Below, in pieces: positions 18,499-27,284 of a stretch of 64,000 nt of DNA (positions are counted from its first letter, which is position 1; each line of letters opens with the position of its first letter). The translations under genes were made by a program, and so were the position numbers. The notes under the pieces were generated by a model. That model had not been told where the DNA came from and searched no databases. It worked only from the letters and a program-made list of their open reading frames with translations. The stretch lies in NCBI RefSeq assembly GCF_030547245.1, contig NZ_JAUOQT010000003.1, forward strand, positions 434,001 through 498,000. The letters run 5' to 3'. Origin of the DNA: Oceanihabitans sp. 2_MG-2023 (lineage in GTDB: Bacteria > Bacteroidota > Bacteroidia > Flavobacteriales > Flavobacteriaceae).

Positions 18499-19438
18499 TG
18501 TTATTAATTTTTCGCAACCTATTTAATGAAGCATTTAACTCATAACCTAATAACAATATATTAGCATTTAACCACAAGTAAAACATTAAGATTAAAATAG
18601 CGCCAATAGAACCATACAGCTCATTATATTGTGCGAAATTGTTTATATAAATACCAAAAAGGTAGGACGTTAAAACAAACAATAAAGTGGTTAATATGGC
18701 GCCTACTGAAAAGAATTTAGAGTCTTTTCCTTCTCTTGTACCAAAGTAGTACAAGGTTGCAGTTGCTAAATAGGTCATTATTAAAAAGAAAAGGTACTTA
18801 GAAGCAACAATCCAGAATACATTAGAATCTACTTCTGTTAGTCCCTCTGCGTTTAGCTTATCAAAAAGAGGTTGTAACAAATATATTTCTACGTAACCAA
18901 AGATAATTACGGTTAAAATCACCATGATTGCTAAGATTAGAGCAACACCTAAAGCATACAAATATTGCTTAATCACATTACGTGTTAATTGTACGTGATA
19001 CGAGTTTTCAAAACCAGAAAACAGTGCATTTACACCATTTGCCATTAAAAATATAGAAAGTAAAAACACCGAAGACAGCAAACCTCCACGGCCTGTATTT
19101 ATGTTTTCGTAAATATTATCGTCAAAAAACTCGGAAGTATTTGGTGGTAAAAAAGAATTTAGAAAGGAAAGAAACTCTATTCTAAAATCGTCAATCGGTA
19201 TATACGGTATCACGATAAGTACAAATAACAAAAAAGGAAAAATAGCCATAAAAAAACTAAATGCAATAGCACTTGCTCTTGTAGCAAGCGTTCCTCTTGC
19301 TATACCAATAACATAAAGTTCTAATAAATCGTAAATAGATAAGCCCTCAAAACCAGGAAGTTTTATTTGCTTTAGTAGCTTTACCAATATATTTACTACT
19401 GGTATTTTTTCTAATTTATCTTCTATTTTCTTGGTCAT
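18491..19438 (-). CDS. YihY/BrkB family inner-membrane protein
   Basis: A 315-residue protein with six predicted membrane helices and the family pattern RASAIAFSFFMAIFPFLLF near residues 60-80, GSIGAILILMFYLW near 285. It starts with a basic helical cytoplasmic extension. YihY/BrkB proteins are widespread and of uncertain function; the old ribonuclease BN name is considered wrong. A (CTGTGA)5 repeat lies just upstream of its start, between it and nadC. Confidence 0.92.
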   Translation of the reverse strand: MTKKIEDKLEKIPVVNILVKLLKQIKLPGFEGLSIYDLLELYVIGIARGTLATRASAIAFSFFMAIFPFLLFVLIVIPYIPIDDFRIEFLSFLNSFLPPNTSEFFDDNIYENINTGRGGLLSSVFLLSIFLMANGVNALFSGFENSYHVQLTRNVIKQYLYALGVALILAIMVILTVIIFGYVEIYLLQPLFDKLNAEGLTEVDSNVFWIVASKYLFFLIMTYLATATLYYFGTREGKDSKFFSVGAILTTLLFVLTSYLFGIYINNFAQYNELYGSIGAILILMFYLWLNANILLLGYELNASLNRLRKINNNA

Positions 19439-19486
19439 TAATTTAGACTAGCGCATTTAAGGAACTATTGAATTACTTACTTTAAA

Positions 19487-19520
19487 CTGTGACTGTGACT
19501 GTGACTGTGACTGTGACTGA
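19487..19520. repeat. Tandem hexanucleotide repeat (CTGTGA)5
   Basis: Five perfect CTGTGA units plus a partial CTGA lie between the end of nadC and the start of the YihY gene, within 50-80 nt of the YihY start codon. Copy-number change would alter promoter or leader spacing, not a reading frame. Confidence 0.95.
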
Positions 19521-19523
19521 AAA

Positions 19524-20384
19524 CTATTTTACTGCCTTTAAACTCAAATCCATATTATATACAGAATGTGTTAAAGCTCCAGAAGAAATATAATCTACAC
19601 CACAAAGTGCGTATTCTCTAACGGTTTTTTCGTTAATTCCACCAGAGCTTTCTGTAAGGCATGTATCCCCAATTAATTTTACAGCTTTTTTGGTATCTTC
19701 GTAATTAAAGTTGTCAATTAAAATTCGGTATACACCATCACTTTTCAAAATTTCTTCAATTTCATTTAAATCTCTAGCTTCTACTATAATTTTTAAGTCT
19801 CTATTGGTTTCTTTTAAATAGTTTTTTGTTTTATTTATAGCTTTAGTAAGTCCGCCAGCAAAATCAATATGATTATCTTTTAACATAATCATATCATACA
19901 ATGCAAATCTGTGGTTCTCTCCTCCTCCAATTTTAACAGCCCATTTTTCAAGAGCACGAATTCCAGGTGTTGTTTTTCTGGTATCTAAAATTTTAGTTCC
20001 AGTACCCTCTAATAAATCTACAAATTTTCTTGTTTTTGTAGCAATAGCACTCATACGTTGCATAGCATTAAGCACTAAACGTTCGGCTTTTAAAATCGAT
20101 TGTGAAGCGCCTTCTACATAAAAAACAATATCTCCATACTTTACTTTACTACCGTCTTCTATAAGTGTTTCCACTTTCATGTCTTTATCTACGTAAGCAA
20201 AAACCTGCTTAGCGAACTCTATTCCTGCAATAACGCCTTCATCTTTTACTAAAAGCTTTGCTTTACCCTTTGCAGTTGCAGGAATGCAAGCAAGAGAACT
20301 ATGGTCTCCATCACCAACGTCTTCTCTAATGGCATTAGCTATTATTAATTCTATCTCTGTATCCAATTGCGCTTTACTTATCAT
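19524..20384 (-). CDS. nadC: Nicotinate-nucleotide pyrophosphorylase (carboxylating)
   Basis: Quinolinate phosphoribosyltransferase, 286 residues; it converts quinolinate and PRPP to nicotinate mononucleotide in de novo NAD synthesis. Visible signatures are EDVGDGDHSS near the start, RLVLNAMQRMSAIAT, the phosphoribosyl-binding segment ILDTRKTTPGIRALEKWAVKIGGGENHR, and the KDNHI and ESSGGI loops. No nadA or nadB is nearby. Divergent from rlmH. Confidence 0.97.
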   Translation of the reverse strand: MISKAQLDTEIELIIANAIREDVGDGDHSSLACIPATAKGKAKLLVKDEGVIAGIEFAKQVFAYVDKDMKVETLIEDGSKVKYGDIVFYVEGASQSILKAERLVLNAMQRMSAIATKTRKFVDLLEGTGTKILDTRKTTPGIRALEKWAVKIGGGENHRFALYDMIMLKDNHIDFAGGLTKAINKTKNYLKETNRDLKIIVEARDLNEIEEILKSDGVYRILIDNFNYEDTKKAVKLIGDTCLTESSGGINEKTVREYALCGVDYISSGALTHSVYNMDLSLKAVK

Positions 20385-20441
20385 AAAAAATTTCTTTGTG
20401 CTAAAATAAGAAATTGATTTATGAATTACGATTAAAAAAAA

Positions 20442-20472
20442 TTGAAATCATAAATCTGAAATTGTAATTTTG
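20442..20472 (+). promoter_or_regulatory. Promoter of rlmH, implying a leaderless mRNA
   Basis: TTG (20442-20444), a 20-bp spacer, and TAATTTTG (20465-20472) followed by C: a perfect match. The rlmH ATG begins only 4 nt after the -7 box, so transcription probably starts at or next to the start codon. Confidence 0.88.
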
Positions 20473-20476
20473 CAAC

Positions 20477-20950
20477 ATGCAAATTAAACTCCTTGCCATT
20501 GGCAAAACAGACAATAAGCAATTACAAAGCTTAATAGAGGATTATACCAAACGACTTGGTTTTTATATTAAGTTTCAATTAGAGATTATTCCAGATTTAA
20601 AAAAAGTTAAAAACTTAAGCGAAGATCAACAAAAACAAAAAGAAGGCGAGCTCATTTTAGGAAAACTAAACACTACAGATGTATTAATTTTACTAGATGA
20701 AAATGGGAAACAATTAGATTCTGTTGCTTTTTCAAATTATTTACAAAAACACATGAATTCTGGAATCAAGCAATTGGTTTTTGTTATTGGTGGACCTTAC
20801 GGATTTAGTCCTGAGGTATACCAAAAAGCACAAGGAAAAATCTCCTTATCTAAAATGACATTTTCCCATCAAATGGTTCGATTATTTGTAATAGAACAAT
20901 TATATAGAGGGTTCACTATTTTAAAGAATGAGCCTTATCATCATAGGTAA
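20477..20950 (+). CDS. rlmH: 23S rRNA (pseudouridine1915-N3)-methyltransferase
   Basis: RlmH, 157 residues, a SPOUT methyltransferase acting on assembled 70S ribosomes at helix 69. It has the N-terminal MQIKLLAIGKTDN strand, the SAM-binding knot FVIGGPYGFSPEVY, and the highly conserved C-terminus SLSKMTFSHQMVRLFVIEQLYRGFTILKNEPYHH. Start chosen at the only ATG, 4 nt after the -7 promoter box. Confidence 0.98.
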   Translation: MQIKLLAIGKTDNKQLQSLIEDYTKRLGFYIKFQLEIIPDLKKVKNLSEDQQKQKEGELILGKLNTTDVLILLDENGKQLDSVAFSNYLQKHMNSGIKQLVFVIGGPYGFSPEVYQKAQGKISLSKMTFSHQMVRLFVIEQLYRGFTILKNEPYHHR

Positions 20951-20973
20951 ACCCTCTAGATATATTACATCGC

Positions 20974-21273
20974 TTAATGTGCTGTAAAAGTTTCTTTTCG
21001 TTTTTTAAGTTGCTTTTCTAAATCTTTAATGGTGTTTTTTACTGCATCTTCATAGTTTTCTTCGTCTGATGTTGCAAAAATACGCGGTCCAGGAGCACTT
21101 AATTCTATCTTACAAATTTTTCCGTTTTTCTTTGCATTTTGCTCTACTTCAAAATGCACCTCTGCTTTAATTATCCATTCGTATTTGTTAGCTAATTTTT
21201 CTAATTTTTCCGTTACATAAGCATTCATTGTCTCACTTGTAGACATATGCACATATTGAATATTTATTGTCAT
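20974..21273 (-). CDS. hpf: Ribosome hibernation-promoting factor, HPF/RaiA family
   Basis: A 99-residue short-form HPF/YfiA-like protein that binds the decoding region of the small subunit and silences ribosomes in stationary phase. It follows the fold pattern beta (MTINIQYVHMSTSE), helix (VTEKLEKLANKY), beta strands (KAEVHFEV, CKIELSAPGPRIFATSDEENYEDAVKNTIKDLEKQLKKRKE). It lacks the C-terminal dimerisation domain of long HPF. Confidence 0.9.
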   Translation of the reverse strand: MTINIQYVHMSTSETMNAYVTEKLEKLANKYEWIIKAEVHFEVEQNAKKNGKICKIELSAPGPRIFATSDEENYEDAVKNTIKDLEKQLKKRKETFTAH

Positions 21274-21437
21274 AATCTTGTAGTTTAATTATTAATAAAT
21301 ATAAATTTAATCAAGATTTCAGAATCTAAAAATGATTAATATCATACTTTAATTAGTCTTTATTATTCCTTTCTATTTATACTATGACAATGTTTCTTTT
21401 AATAAATGGTATGCCTATAAAAAATAAAGTAGTAGTA

Positions 21438-22451
21438 TTATTTTTTAGCTTTTAACTTATAGCCAATAGCTAATTTTGCGTTAGTTAAATTGAAAAAATA
21501 ATTATTATCCTTATCAAAATCAGTAGTATAAAAACCGTTTCCGTAGGTTAAACTAGCATAATAACGTTTATAACTATAACCCAAACCAATATGAAAATCT
21601 ATTTTATATAACATTGGGTTAGATGGCCTATAACTATCCTCTTGAAGGGTAATCTTCTTGTTAATTAAAGCAACTCCTGGCATAAAATTAAAAGTAGCAG
21701 TAATATTTTCTGGAAGTTTAAAATACGAAACAAAACCCGCTAAAAGACCAAGTGCTCGACCATTATACCTTTTAATATTTGCCTCTTCATTAAAATATGC
21801 ACGTGTTTCTTCGTTAAAAATAGTAGGATCCGCAGAAAAATAATCATACACTCCAAAAACACCAAGCCCTCCAGTTATGTAAATATCTTTATTTTTCTTT
21901 TGAGGCAAGCCTGCTTTTAATTGCGAGTAGGAAAAGGCAACATCATCTAAAGTATATAAATAATTAAGCCCAAAGGTTACAGAACGAATATCGCTTCTAA
22001 AAACTGTAGGTACATCAAAATCATTTTTAACATTAAAGCCTTTATAGGTTTGTATATATGCATTTACGTAATGCTGTTTTTCTAATATGGTTGTCACTTG
22101 TAAATCAAACCTTTTCGTTTCGGCTTTGTTTGGATTCTTAATATTGAAAGCCAAATCGATTATAAATTTTTCACTAGCAATACCAAAACCTAAACCGTAT
22201 CGATTATTAGGTACAAATTTAGATTTGGAATCTTCATCTTTTATGGTGAATTTTTTGACTTTAAAATTAGAAAAAATACGAACCGAATAATTTTCTAAAT
22301 TTCTATCTATTAACAATGAGTCTACCTCTTCTATAGTTTGCGCATTCATTGAAAATAAATGGAAACAAAAAATAAAGAGGAAAGAGAAACTAAATTTTAA
22401 ATAATTTTTAAAAATATTTTGTTCTAACAAAGGAGGATTAATTGGATTCAT
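21438..22451 (-). CDS. Outer-membrane barrel-like protein, probable DUF4421
   Basis: A 337-residue exported protein with an unusually long, Phe-rich signal peptide after a 14-residue polar N-terminus, ending in MNAQ. The body alternates aromatic beta strands with turns (NRYGLGFGIASEKFIIDLAFNI; FGLNYLYTLDDVAFSY; FHIGLGYSYKRYYASLTYGNGFY) and ends KLAIGYKLK, as expected for an outer-membrane beta barrel. The pattern fits DUF4421 of Bacteroidota; that family name is from memory. Function unknown. Confidence 0.8.
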   Translation of the reverse strand: MNPINPPLLEQNIFKNYLKFSFSFLFIFCFHLFSMNAQTIEEVDSLLIDRNLENYSVRIFSNFKVKKFTIKDEDSKSKFVPNNRYGLGFGIASEKFIIDLAFNIKNPNKAETKRFDLQVTTILEKQHYVNAYIQTYKGFNVKNDFDVPTVFRSDIRSVTFGLNYLYTLDDVAFSYSQLKAGLPQKKNKDIYITGGLGVFGVYDYFSADPTIFNEETRAYFNEEANIKRYNGRALGLLAGFVSYFKLPENITATFNFMPGVALINKKITLQEDSYRPSNPMLYKIDFHIGLGYSYKRYYASLTYGNGFYTTDFDKDNNYFFNLTNAKLAIGYKLKAKK

Positions 22452-22492
22452 ATATTTTTACAAAAGCTAAAATACATTAATTACCATAAACT

Positions 22493-23071
22493 ATGCAACT
22501 TGTTTTCGCCACCAATAATTTAAATAAATTAAAAGAAGTACAATCTTTAATTCCGCAACACATAAAACTTTTAAGTTTAAAAGATATTGGTTGTTTTGAA
22601 GACGTACCAGAAACACAAAATACTATTGAAGGTAACGCCATACAAAAAGCAGAGTACATTAAAGAACATTATGGCTACGATTGTTTTGCAGACGATACGG
22701 GATTAGAAGTTACAGTTTTACATAACGAACCAGGAGTTTTTTCGGCGCGTTATGCAGGAGCACAACGCGATGCTAACGATAACATGAACTTACTTTTAGC
22801 AAACCTAAAAGAAAAAGACAATAGACAAGCACAATTTAAAACGGTTGTTGCTTTGCATTTAAACGGAAAGTTAGAAACGTTTACAGGAATTTGTAAAGGA
22901 GAAATAACCACAGAAAAACATGGAGAAAAAGGTTTTGGATACGACCCTATTTTTAAAGCAGAAGGCTATACAAAAACCTTTGCCGAAATTTCTTTAGAGG
23001 AAAAAAATAAAATTGGCCATCGTGGAAAAGCGGTTAAACTACTTGTTACTTATTTAAAAGAAATAAATTAA
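22493..23071 (+). CDS. rdgB: XTP/dITP diphosphatase, RdgB/HAM1 family
   Basis: A 192-residue non-canonical purine NTP pyrophosphatase that removes ITP, dITP and XTP from the nucleotide pool. Signatures: LVFATNNLNKLKEV at the start, the ADDTGLEV loop, GVFSARYAG, and the C-terminal GFGYDPIF and GHRGKAVK segments. Its stop overlaps that of the convergent flavoprotein gene by 4 bp (TTAA). Confidence 0.97.
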   Translation: MQLVFATNNLNKLKEVQSLIPQHIKLLSLKDIGCFEDVPETQNTIEGNAIQKAEYIKEHYGYDCFADDTGLEVTVLHNEPGVFSARYAGAQRDANDNMNLLLANLKEKDNRQAQFKTVVALHLNGKLETFTGICKGEITTEKHGEKGFGYDPIFKAEGYTKTFAEISLEEKNKIGHRGKAVKLLVTYLKEIN

Positions 23072-24111
23072 TCTTGTTTGCTTATTATACTAGCCAAATA
23101 ACTAGCATCTTTGGAAACACCTCCCAAAGTTGCAGATCCGCGAGTAAACATCCAAGGTAAACCAATAAAAAACAGCCCGTCTATATTACTTACTCCTCTA
23201 TAATTTTTCGGGTAGCTATTCTCGTCTAATTCTAATCCTTCAATCCACTTAAAATTAGGACGATAACCTGTAGCCCAAATAATATTTTTAATGCTAGAAA
23301 CTTTAGAGTCTTCAAAAATAATTTCTTCTTGTAATGCATCTTTAGTTCTTCCTTTAGCAATGACATTTTCTCTAGAAAGTATTTCTTTTACGTCTGTACC
23401 AATAACAGGTTGTGAAGAAGCACTAATTTTCTTTCCAATCCAACTGTATTTATTATAACTTAAAAAGCCTACGAGTGTAAACCACCACCATAATGTTTTA
23501 CCTAAAATTTGTTGTGGTAAAGATCTCACTGCTGTATCTCCAGAAAAATAAACCGTTCTAGAAGTGTTTTTAGAAATTTCATTTAAAATTTGATATCCCG
23601 AATCTCCTCCTCCTACAACCAATGCATCTCCTTCTTGTAATTGGTGTATTCCTTTATAATAATTACTATGCATTTGAAGGACACTTTTAGCGATTTTGGT
23701 ATTACATGGTGGTGTATATGGAATATGAAATGGTCCTGTGGCAACAATAACATTTTTAGCCTGTAATTCGCCTTCTTTATAAGTTACAAAAAAACCTTTT
23801 TCTGTTTTACGTACCGAAGTAACTAAGGTATTAAGTTGCACTGGTATTTTAAAGGTTTCTACATAGTTTTTAAAATAATTACTCACTTCTACTTTAGTAG
23901 GATAATGCCCTTTGGCTGCATCAAACTTTAAACAAGGAAGATGATTGTACTCGGTAGGTGTAAATAATTTTAGAGAGTCCCAACGGTTTAACCAAGAAGC
24001 ACCAATTTCATTTTCGCCATCTAAAACAAGAAAATTCTTATTTTGTAGTTGTAAATGATATGCCATAGACAATCCTGCTTGTGCGCCACCAATGATAATA
24101 TAATCTAACAT
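23068..24111 (-). CDS. Flavin-dependent oxidoreductase, CzcO/FMO-like
   Basis: A 347-residue NAD(P)H/FAD oxidoreductase. It has an N-terminal FAD-binding Rossmann motif (IIGGAQAGLSMAYHL), the LFTPTEYNHLPCL region, a second dinucleotide motif around residues 165-180 (LVVGGGDSGYQIL) for NADPH, and an ATG motif (IIWATGYRP) near the C-terminus. This is the layout of small flavin monooxygenase-like proteins once labelled K+ transport flavoproteins. The substrate is unknown. Confidence 0.9.
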   Translation of the reverse strand: MLDYIIIGGAQAGLSMAYHLQLQNKNFLVLDGENEIGASWLNRWDSLKLFTPTEYNHLPCLKFDAAKGHYPTKVEVSNYFKNYVETFKIPVQLNTLVTSVRKTEKGFFVTYKEGELQAKNVIVATGPFHIPYTPPCNTKIAKSVLQMHSNYYKGIHQLQEGDALVVGGGDSGYQILNEISKNTSRTVYFSGDTAVRSLPQQILGKTLWWWFTLVGFLSYNKYSWIGKKISASSQPVIGTDVKEILSRENVIAKGRTKDALQEEIIFEDSKVSSIKNIIWATGYRPNFKWIEGLELDENSYPKNYRGVSNIDGLFFIGLPWMFTRGSATLGGVSKDASYLASIISKQD

Positions 24112-24320
24112 TTATTTTCTTTAGTAATTATGGCACTAAGGTAAAAACTTTTACAGGAAGACCTAAGACTGTACAGTATAAGATTGTAAAAATCACTCCT
24201 ATTAATGATAAATAAGAAACGAAAGAAGATGTTGCGTTAACGATGGAGCAATTGTTGGAGCTCTTTTTTATTTTTTCATAAAAAAAGCGACTTGCGAGAG
24301 CGTGTTAAAACGCCCAAAAA
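24112..24320. other. Spacer upstream of the helicase promoter
   Basis: There is no supportable ORF. A short GAGC/GCTC inverted repeat followed by T and A runs lies around 24251-24290, too weak to call a terminator. Small GC-rich repeats (GCGTGTTAAAACGC) occur just before the -33 box. Confidence 0.4.
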
Positions 24321-24350
24321 TTGAATATCGAAAATAATATCGTACCTTTG
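24321..24350 (+). promoter_or_regulatory. Promoter of DEAD-box helicase gene
   Basis: TTG (24321-24323), a 19-bp spacer, then TACCTTTG (24343-24350) and C: a perfect TAnnTTTG match. It lies 138 nt before the ATG, so the mRNA carries a long leader. Confidence 0.9.
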
Positions 24351-24360
24351 CACCTTGAAA

Positions 24361-24453
24361 ACGCGAAATGCGTTAAAATGGACTCCTCAGAGAGAGGATG
24401 TGTTACTAGAAGTTTTAGGTTAAGTATGTTCAATGCACTTCTATTTGTAACAC
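24361..24453 (+). promoter_or_regulatory. Structured 5' leader of the helicase mRNA
   Basis: Three inverted repeats follow the predicted transcription start: ACGC/GCGT (24361-24373), TCCTC/GAGGA (24384-24398), and a long one with GTGTTAC (24400-24406) pairing with GTAACAC (24447-24453), plus AGAAGT (24408-24413) pairing with ACTTCT (24437-24442). The last is a 13-bp stem with a small bulge. A temperature- or protein-responsive leader, as in cold-shock genes, is an inference. Confidence 0.6.
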
Positions 24454-24488
24454 CAAAATAGATTGACATTGAAATACATAAAACAAGA

Positions 24489-26348
24489 ATGAGCACATTC
24501 CAAGATTTAGGTCTTAACGAAGAACTATTACAAGGTATTACAGATTTAGGGTTTGAAACACCATCTGAAGTACAAGAAAAAGCAATCCCAATTTTATTAA
24601 ACGAAGAGACAGATTTAGTTGCATTAGCACAAACTGGAACTGGTAAAACTGCAGCATTTGGTTTCCCTATGCTACAAAAAATTGATGTAAACAGTCGTAC
24701 CACACAAGGGTTAATACTTTCTCCTACTCGTGAGCTTTGTTTGCAAATTGCAAATGAGATGAAAGCTTACGGTAAATACTGTAAAGGTTTAAATGTAGTT
24801 GCCATTTATGGTGGATCTAGCATTACAGACCAAGCAAGAGCTGTAAAAAGAGGTGCACAAGTTATTGTGGCTACTCCTGGTAGAATGAAAGATATGATTA
24901 ACAGACGCTTGGTAGATATTTCTAAAATAGAATATTCTGTTTTAGATGAAGCCGATGAGATGTTAAACATGGGTTTTAAAGAAGATATTACCGATATTCT
25001 TTCTGGTACACCAGAAGATAAAAACACTTGGTTATTCTCTGCGACTATGCCAAAAGAAGTTGCAGCAATTGCTAGAAACTTTATGAATAGCCCACAAGAA
25101 ATTACGGTTGGACATAAAAACGAAAGCACATCTAACGTATCGCACGAATATTATTTAGTAAATGCTCGTGATCGTTACCAAGCTTTAAAACGTTTAGCAG
25201 ATGCAAATCCAGATATTTTTTCGGTAATTTTTTGTAGAACAAAAAGAGATACGCAAAAAGTTGCAGAAAACTTAATAGAAGATGGGTATAGTGCTGGAGC
25301 ATTACATGGGGATTTATCTCAAAATCAACGTGATATTGTGATGAAGCAATTTAGATCTCGTCAAATACAAATGCTTGTAGCTACAGATGTTGCTGCTCGT
25401 GGTATTGATGTAGACGATATTACACACGTAATTAATTACCAATTAAGTGATGAGGTAGAAACCTATACGCACCGAAGCGGAAGAACTGGACGTGCTGGAA
25501 AAACGGGTGTTTCTATGGTAATTGTTTCTAAAAGTGAAATACGCAGATTAAAAAGTATCGAGCGTATTATTAATAAGAAATTTGAATTAAAGGAAATTCC
25601 GAACGGAATGGAAATTTGCGAAGTACAATTAATGTCTTTAGCAAATAAGATTCACAATACAGAAATCAATCATGAAATTGATAAGTATTTAGAAGATATT
25701 AATGGGTTATTTGAAGAAACAACAAAAGAAGAACTTATTAAAAAATTCTTCTCTGTAGAGTTTACTCGTTTCTTTAACTACTACCAAAAATCTAAAAACC
25801 TAAACGTTACAGCTTCTGCTAATGATCGTGAAGGTGGAAGAAGCAATAATAGTGGAAATGATTCTAGATACTTTATTAATGTTGGTGAAAAAGATGGTTT
25901 TGATTGGATGAAGTTAAAAGATTTCTTAAAAGAAATTTTAGAACTTGGTAGAGACGACGTATTTAAAGTAGATGTAAAAGAAAGTTTCTCTTTCTTCAAT
26001 ACCGAAAAAGTACACCAAGAAAAAATACTTGCCTTTTTTACAGATTATAAGCATGAAGGTCGCTTTGTAAATGTTGAAGTAAGCGAAAACCGTGGTGGAG
26101 GCGGAAGAAATCGCGGTGGCGGAAGACGTCGTGATGGAGGAAATGACAGAAGACGAGGTGGATCGGATAGACCAAGAGGTGAAAGACGTAGTTCTGGAAG
26201 AAGAAATGATTCTGGTGGAGATTCTAGAAGAAGCGATTCGAACCGAGGAGATAGACGTAGTTCTGAAACTTCTTCAAGAAGATCATCGGATAGAGATAAA
26301 TCGGAATTTAAAACAACACACTCTAGACCAAGACGCTCAAGACGTTAA
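24489..26348 (+). CDS. DEAD-box ATP-dependent RNA helicase
   Basis: A 619-residue RNA helicase of the DeaD/CsdA type. The Q-motif region (FQDLGLNEELLQGI) precedes motif I AQTGTGKT, PTRELCLQ, motif II DEAD, motif III SAT, and the second RecA domain with GDLSQNQRD, ATDVAARGIDV and HRSGRTGRAG. Residues about 460-540 resemble a DbpA-type RNA-binding domain (YFINVGEKDGFDWMKLKDFL). The last 75 residues are an RGG/Ser-Arg tail typical of RNA-chaperone tails. Probable roles are ribosome assembly and cold adaptation. The long structured leader supports post-transcriptional control. Confidence 0.95.
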   Translation: MSTFQDLGLNEELLQGITDLGFETPSEVQEKAIPILLNEETDLVALAQTGTGKTAAFGFPMLQKIDVNSRTTQGLILSPTRELCLQIANEMKAYGKYCKGLNVVAIYGGSSITDQARAVKRGAQVIVATPGRMKDMINRRLVDISKIEYSVLDEADEMLNMGFKEDITDILSGTPEDKNTWLFSATMPKEVAAIARNFMNSPQEITVGHKNESTSNVSHEYYLVNARDRYQALKRLADANPDIFSVIFCRTKRDTQKVAENLIEDGYSAGALHGDLSQNQRDIVMKQFRSRQIQMLVATDVAARGIDVDDITHVINYQLSDEVETYTHRSGRTGRAGKTGVSMVIVSKSEIRRLKSIERIINKKFELKEIPNGMEICEVQLMSLANKIHNTEINHEIDKYLEDINGLFEETTKEELIKKFFSVEFTRFFNYYQKSKNLNVTASANDREGGRSNNSGNDSRYFINVGEKDGFDWMKLKDFLKEILELGRDDVFKVDVKESFSFFNTEKVHQEKILAFFTDYKHEGRFVNVEVSENRGGGGRNRGGGRRRDGGNDRRRGGSDRPRGERRSSGRRNDSGGDSRRSDSNRGDRRSSETSSRRSSDRDKSEFKTTHSRPRRSRR

Positions 26349-26435
26349 ACCTTTTTGTTAATTTTAAGTCAAAGTTTAAAAGGTATTATGTATTTATAAA
26401 TATGTTTGTACCTTTATAAAACGATAACCACAAAT

Positions 26436-27218
26436 ATGAAGAACGGCTTTACTTTATTTATTTTACTATTAACCTTTACTTTTAGTCAAGCACAAGACTT
26501 GCCAACTAAAGTGATAGGTGTAGTAATTAATGCTGCAGATGACACCACTCTAGAAAGTGTAAATATTGTAAATCTTACACAAGTCGTTGGAACAACTACA
26601 GATGAAAAAGGCGGCTTTGAACTAAAAGCGAAAGCGAATGATACATTGCATTTTTCTTATTTAGGTTTTAAATCTATAAAAGTTAGAGTAACAAATGACT
26701 GGTTAAAGTACGGAAGTGCTAATATTGCATTAACAGAACTAGCACTAGCATTAGAAGAAGTTGTTGTAACACAGTTCAAATTAACGGGGTATTTAGAAGT
26801 TGACATTAAAAATGTTCCAGTAAATAATAATTACCGATATGCTATTTCTGGTTTATCTAGTACTGGTTATGAAGCTGGAAACAATTCGCCAAGTGCTGTT
26901 ACCAAAGTATTAGGTGCTATTTTTAATCCTGCAGACTTTTTATATAGAATGTTTGGAAGGCAACCTAATGAAATGCGTAAGTTGAAAAAGATGAAGCAGG
27001 ACGACGAAATACGAAAACTTCTTGCTACTCGTTTTGACAGAGAAATGCTTATTGCATTATTACAAGTAGATCGTGTAGATTTAGATGAAATTATAAGTCA
27101 GTGTAACTACTCTAAAGAATTTATTAATACAGCTAACGATCTACAAGTATTAGATGCTATTAGTGAATGTTATGAAGAATACAAGGTTTTAAACAGAAAT
27201 AGGTCTGGAAAATTTTAA
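26436..27218 (+). CDS. Exported protein with carboxypeptidase regulatory-like domain
   Basis: A 260-residue exported protein. The ATG at 26436 starts a signal peptide (MKNGFTLFILLLTFTFSQAQ); a possible TTG start at 26406 overlaps a -7-like box (TATGTTTG, 26401-26408) and is unlikely. Residues about 25-105 form a CarboxypepD_reg-like beta sandwich (VIGVVINAADDTTLESVNIVN, GTTTDEKGGFELKAK, DTLHFSYLGFKSIKV) as found at the N-terminus of SusC-type receptors, but there is no barrel. The rest is helical and charged. Function unknown. Confidence 0.88.
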   Translation: MKNGFTLFILLLTFTFSQAQDLPTKVIGVVINAADDTTLESVNIVNLTQVVGTTTDEKGGFELKAKANDTLHFSYLGFKSIKVRVTNDWLKYGSANIALTELALALEEVVVTQFKLTGYLEVDIKNVPVNNNYRYAISGLSSTGYEAGNNSPSAVTKVLGAIFNPADFLYRMFGRQPNEMRKLKKMKQDDEIRKLLATRFDREMLIALLQVDRVDLDEIISQCNYSKEFINTANDLQVLDAISECYEEYKVLNRNRSGKF

Positions 27219-27241
27219 ATACTTAATATAGTACTATTTAT

Positions 27242-27278
27242 AAAAGCGTAATCCAATTGGGTTACGCTTTTTTTTTAT
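27242..27278. terminator. Terminator between the CarboxypepD_reg gene and trmH
   Basis: AAAAGCGTAA pairs with TTACGCTTTT around an inner CC/GG stem, followed by a long T run. Positioned between convergent genes. Confidence 0.9.
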
Positions 27279-27284
27279 CTAAAA

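Noticed and set aside
24251-24290. GAGC/GCTC inverted repeat followed by T run
   Set aside because: The stem is only four base pairs with a large loop, and no gene ends just upstream on that strand, so it is not called a terminator.
26092-26361. 89-codon plus-strand ORF overlapping the end of the helicase gene
   Set aside because: It is a shifted-frame reading of the Gly/Arg-rich tail, with no own promoter, and its acidic low-complexity product is explained by that repeat composition.
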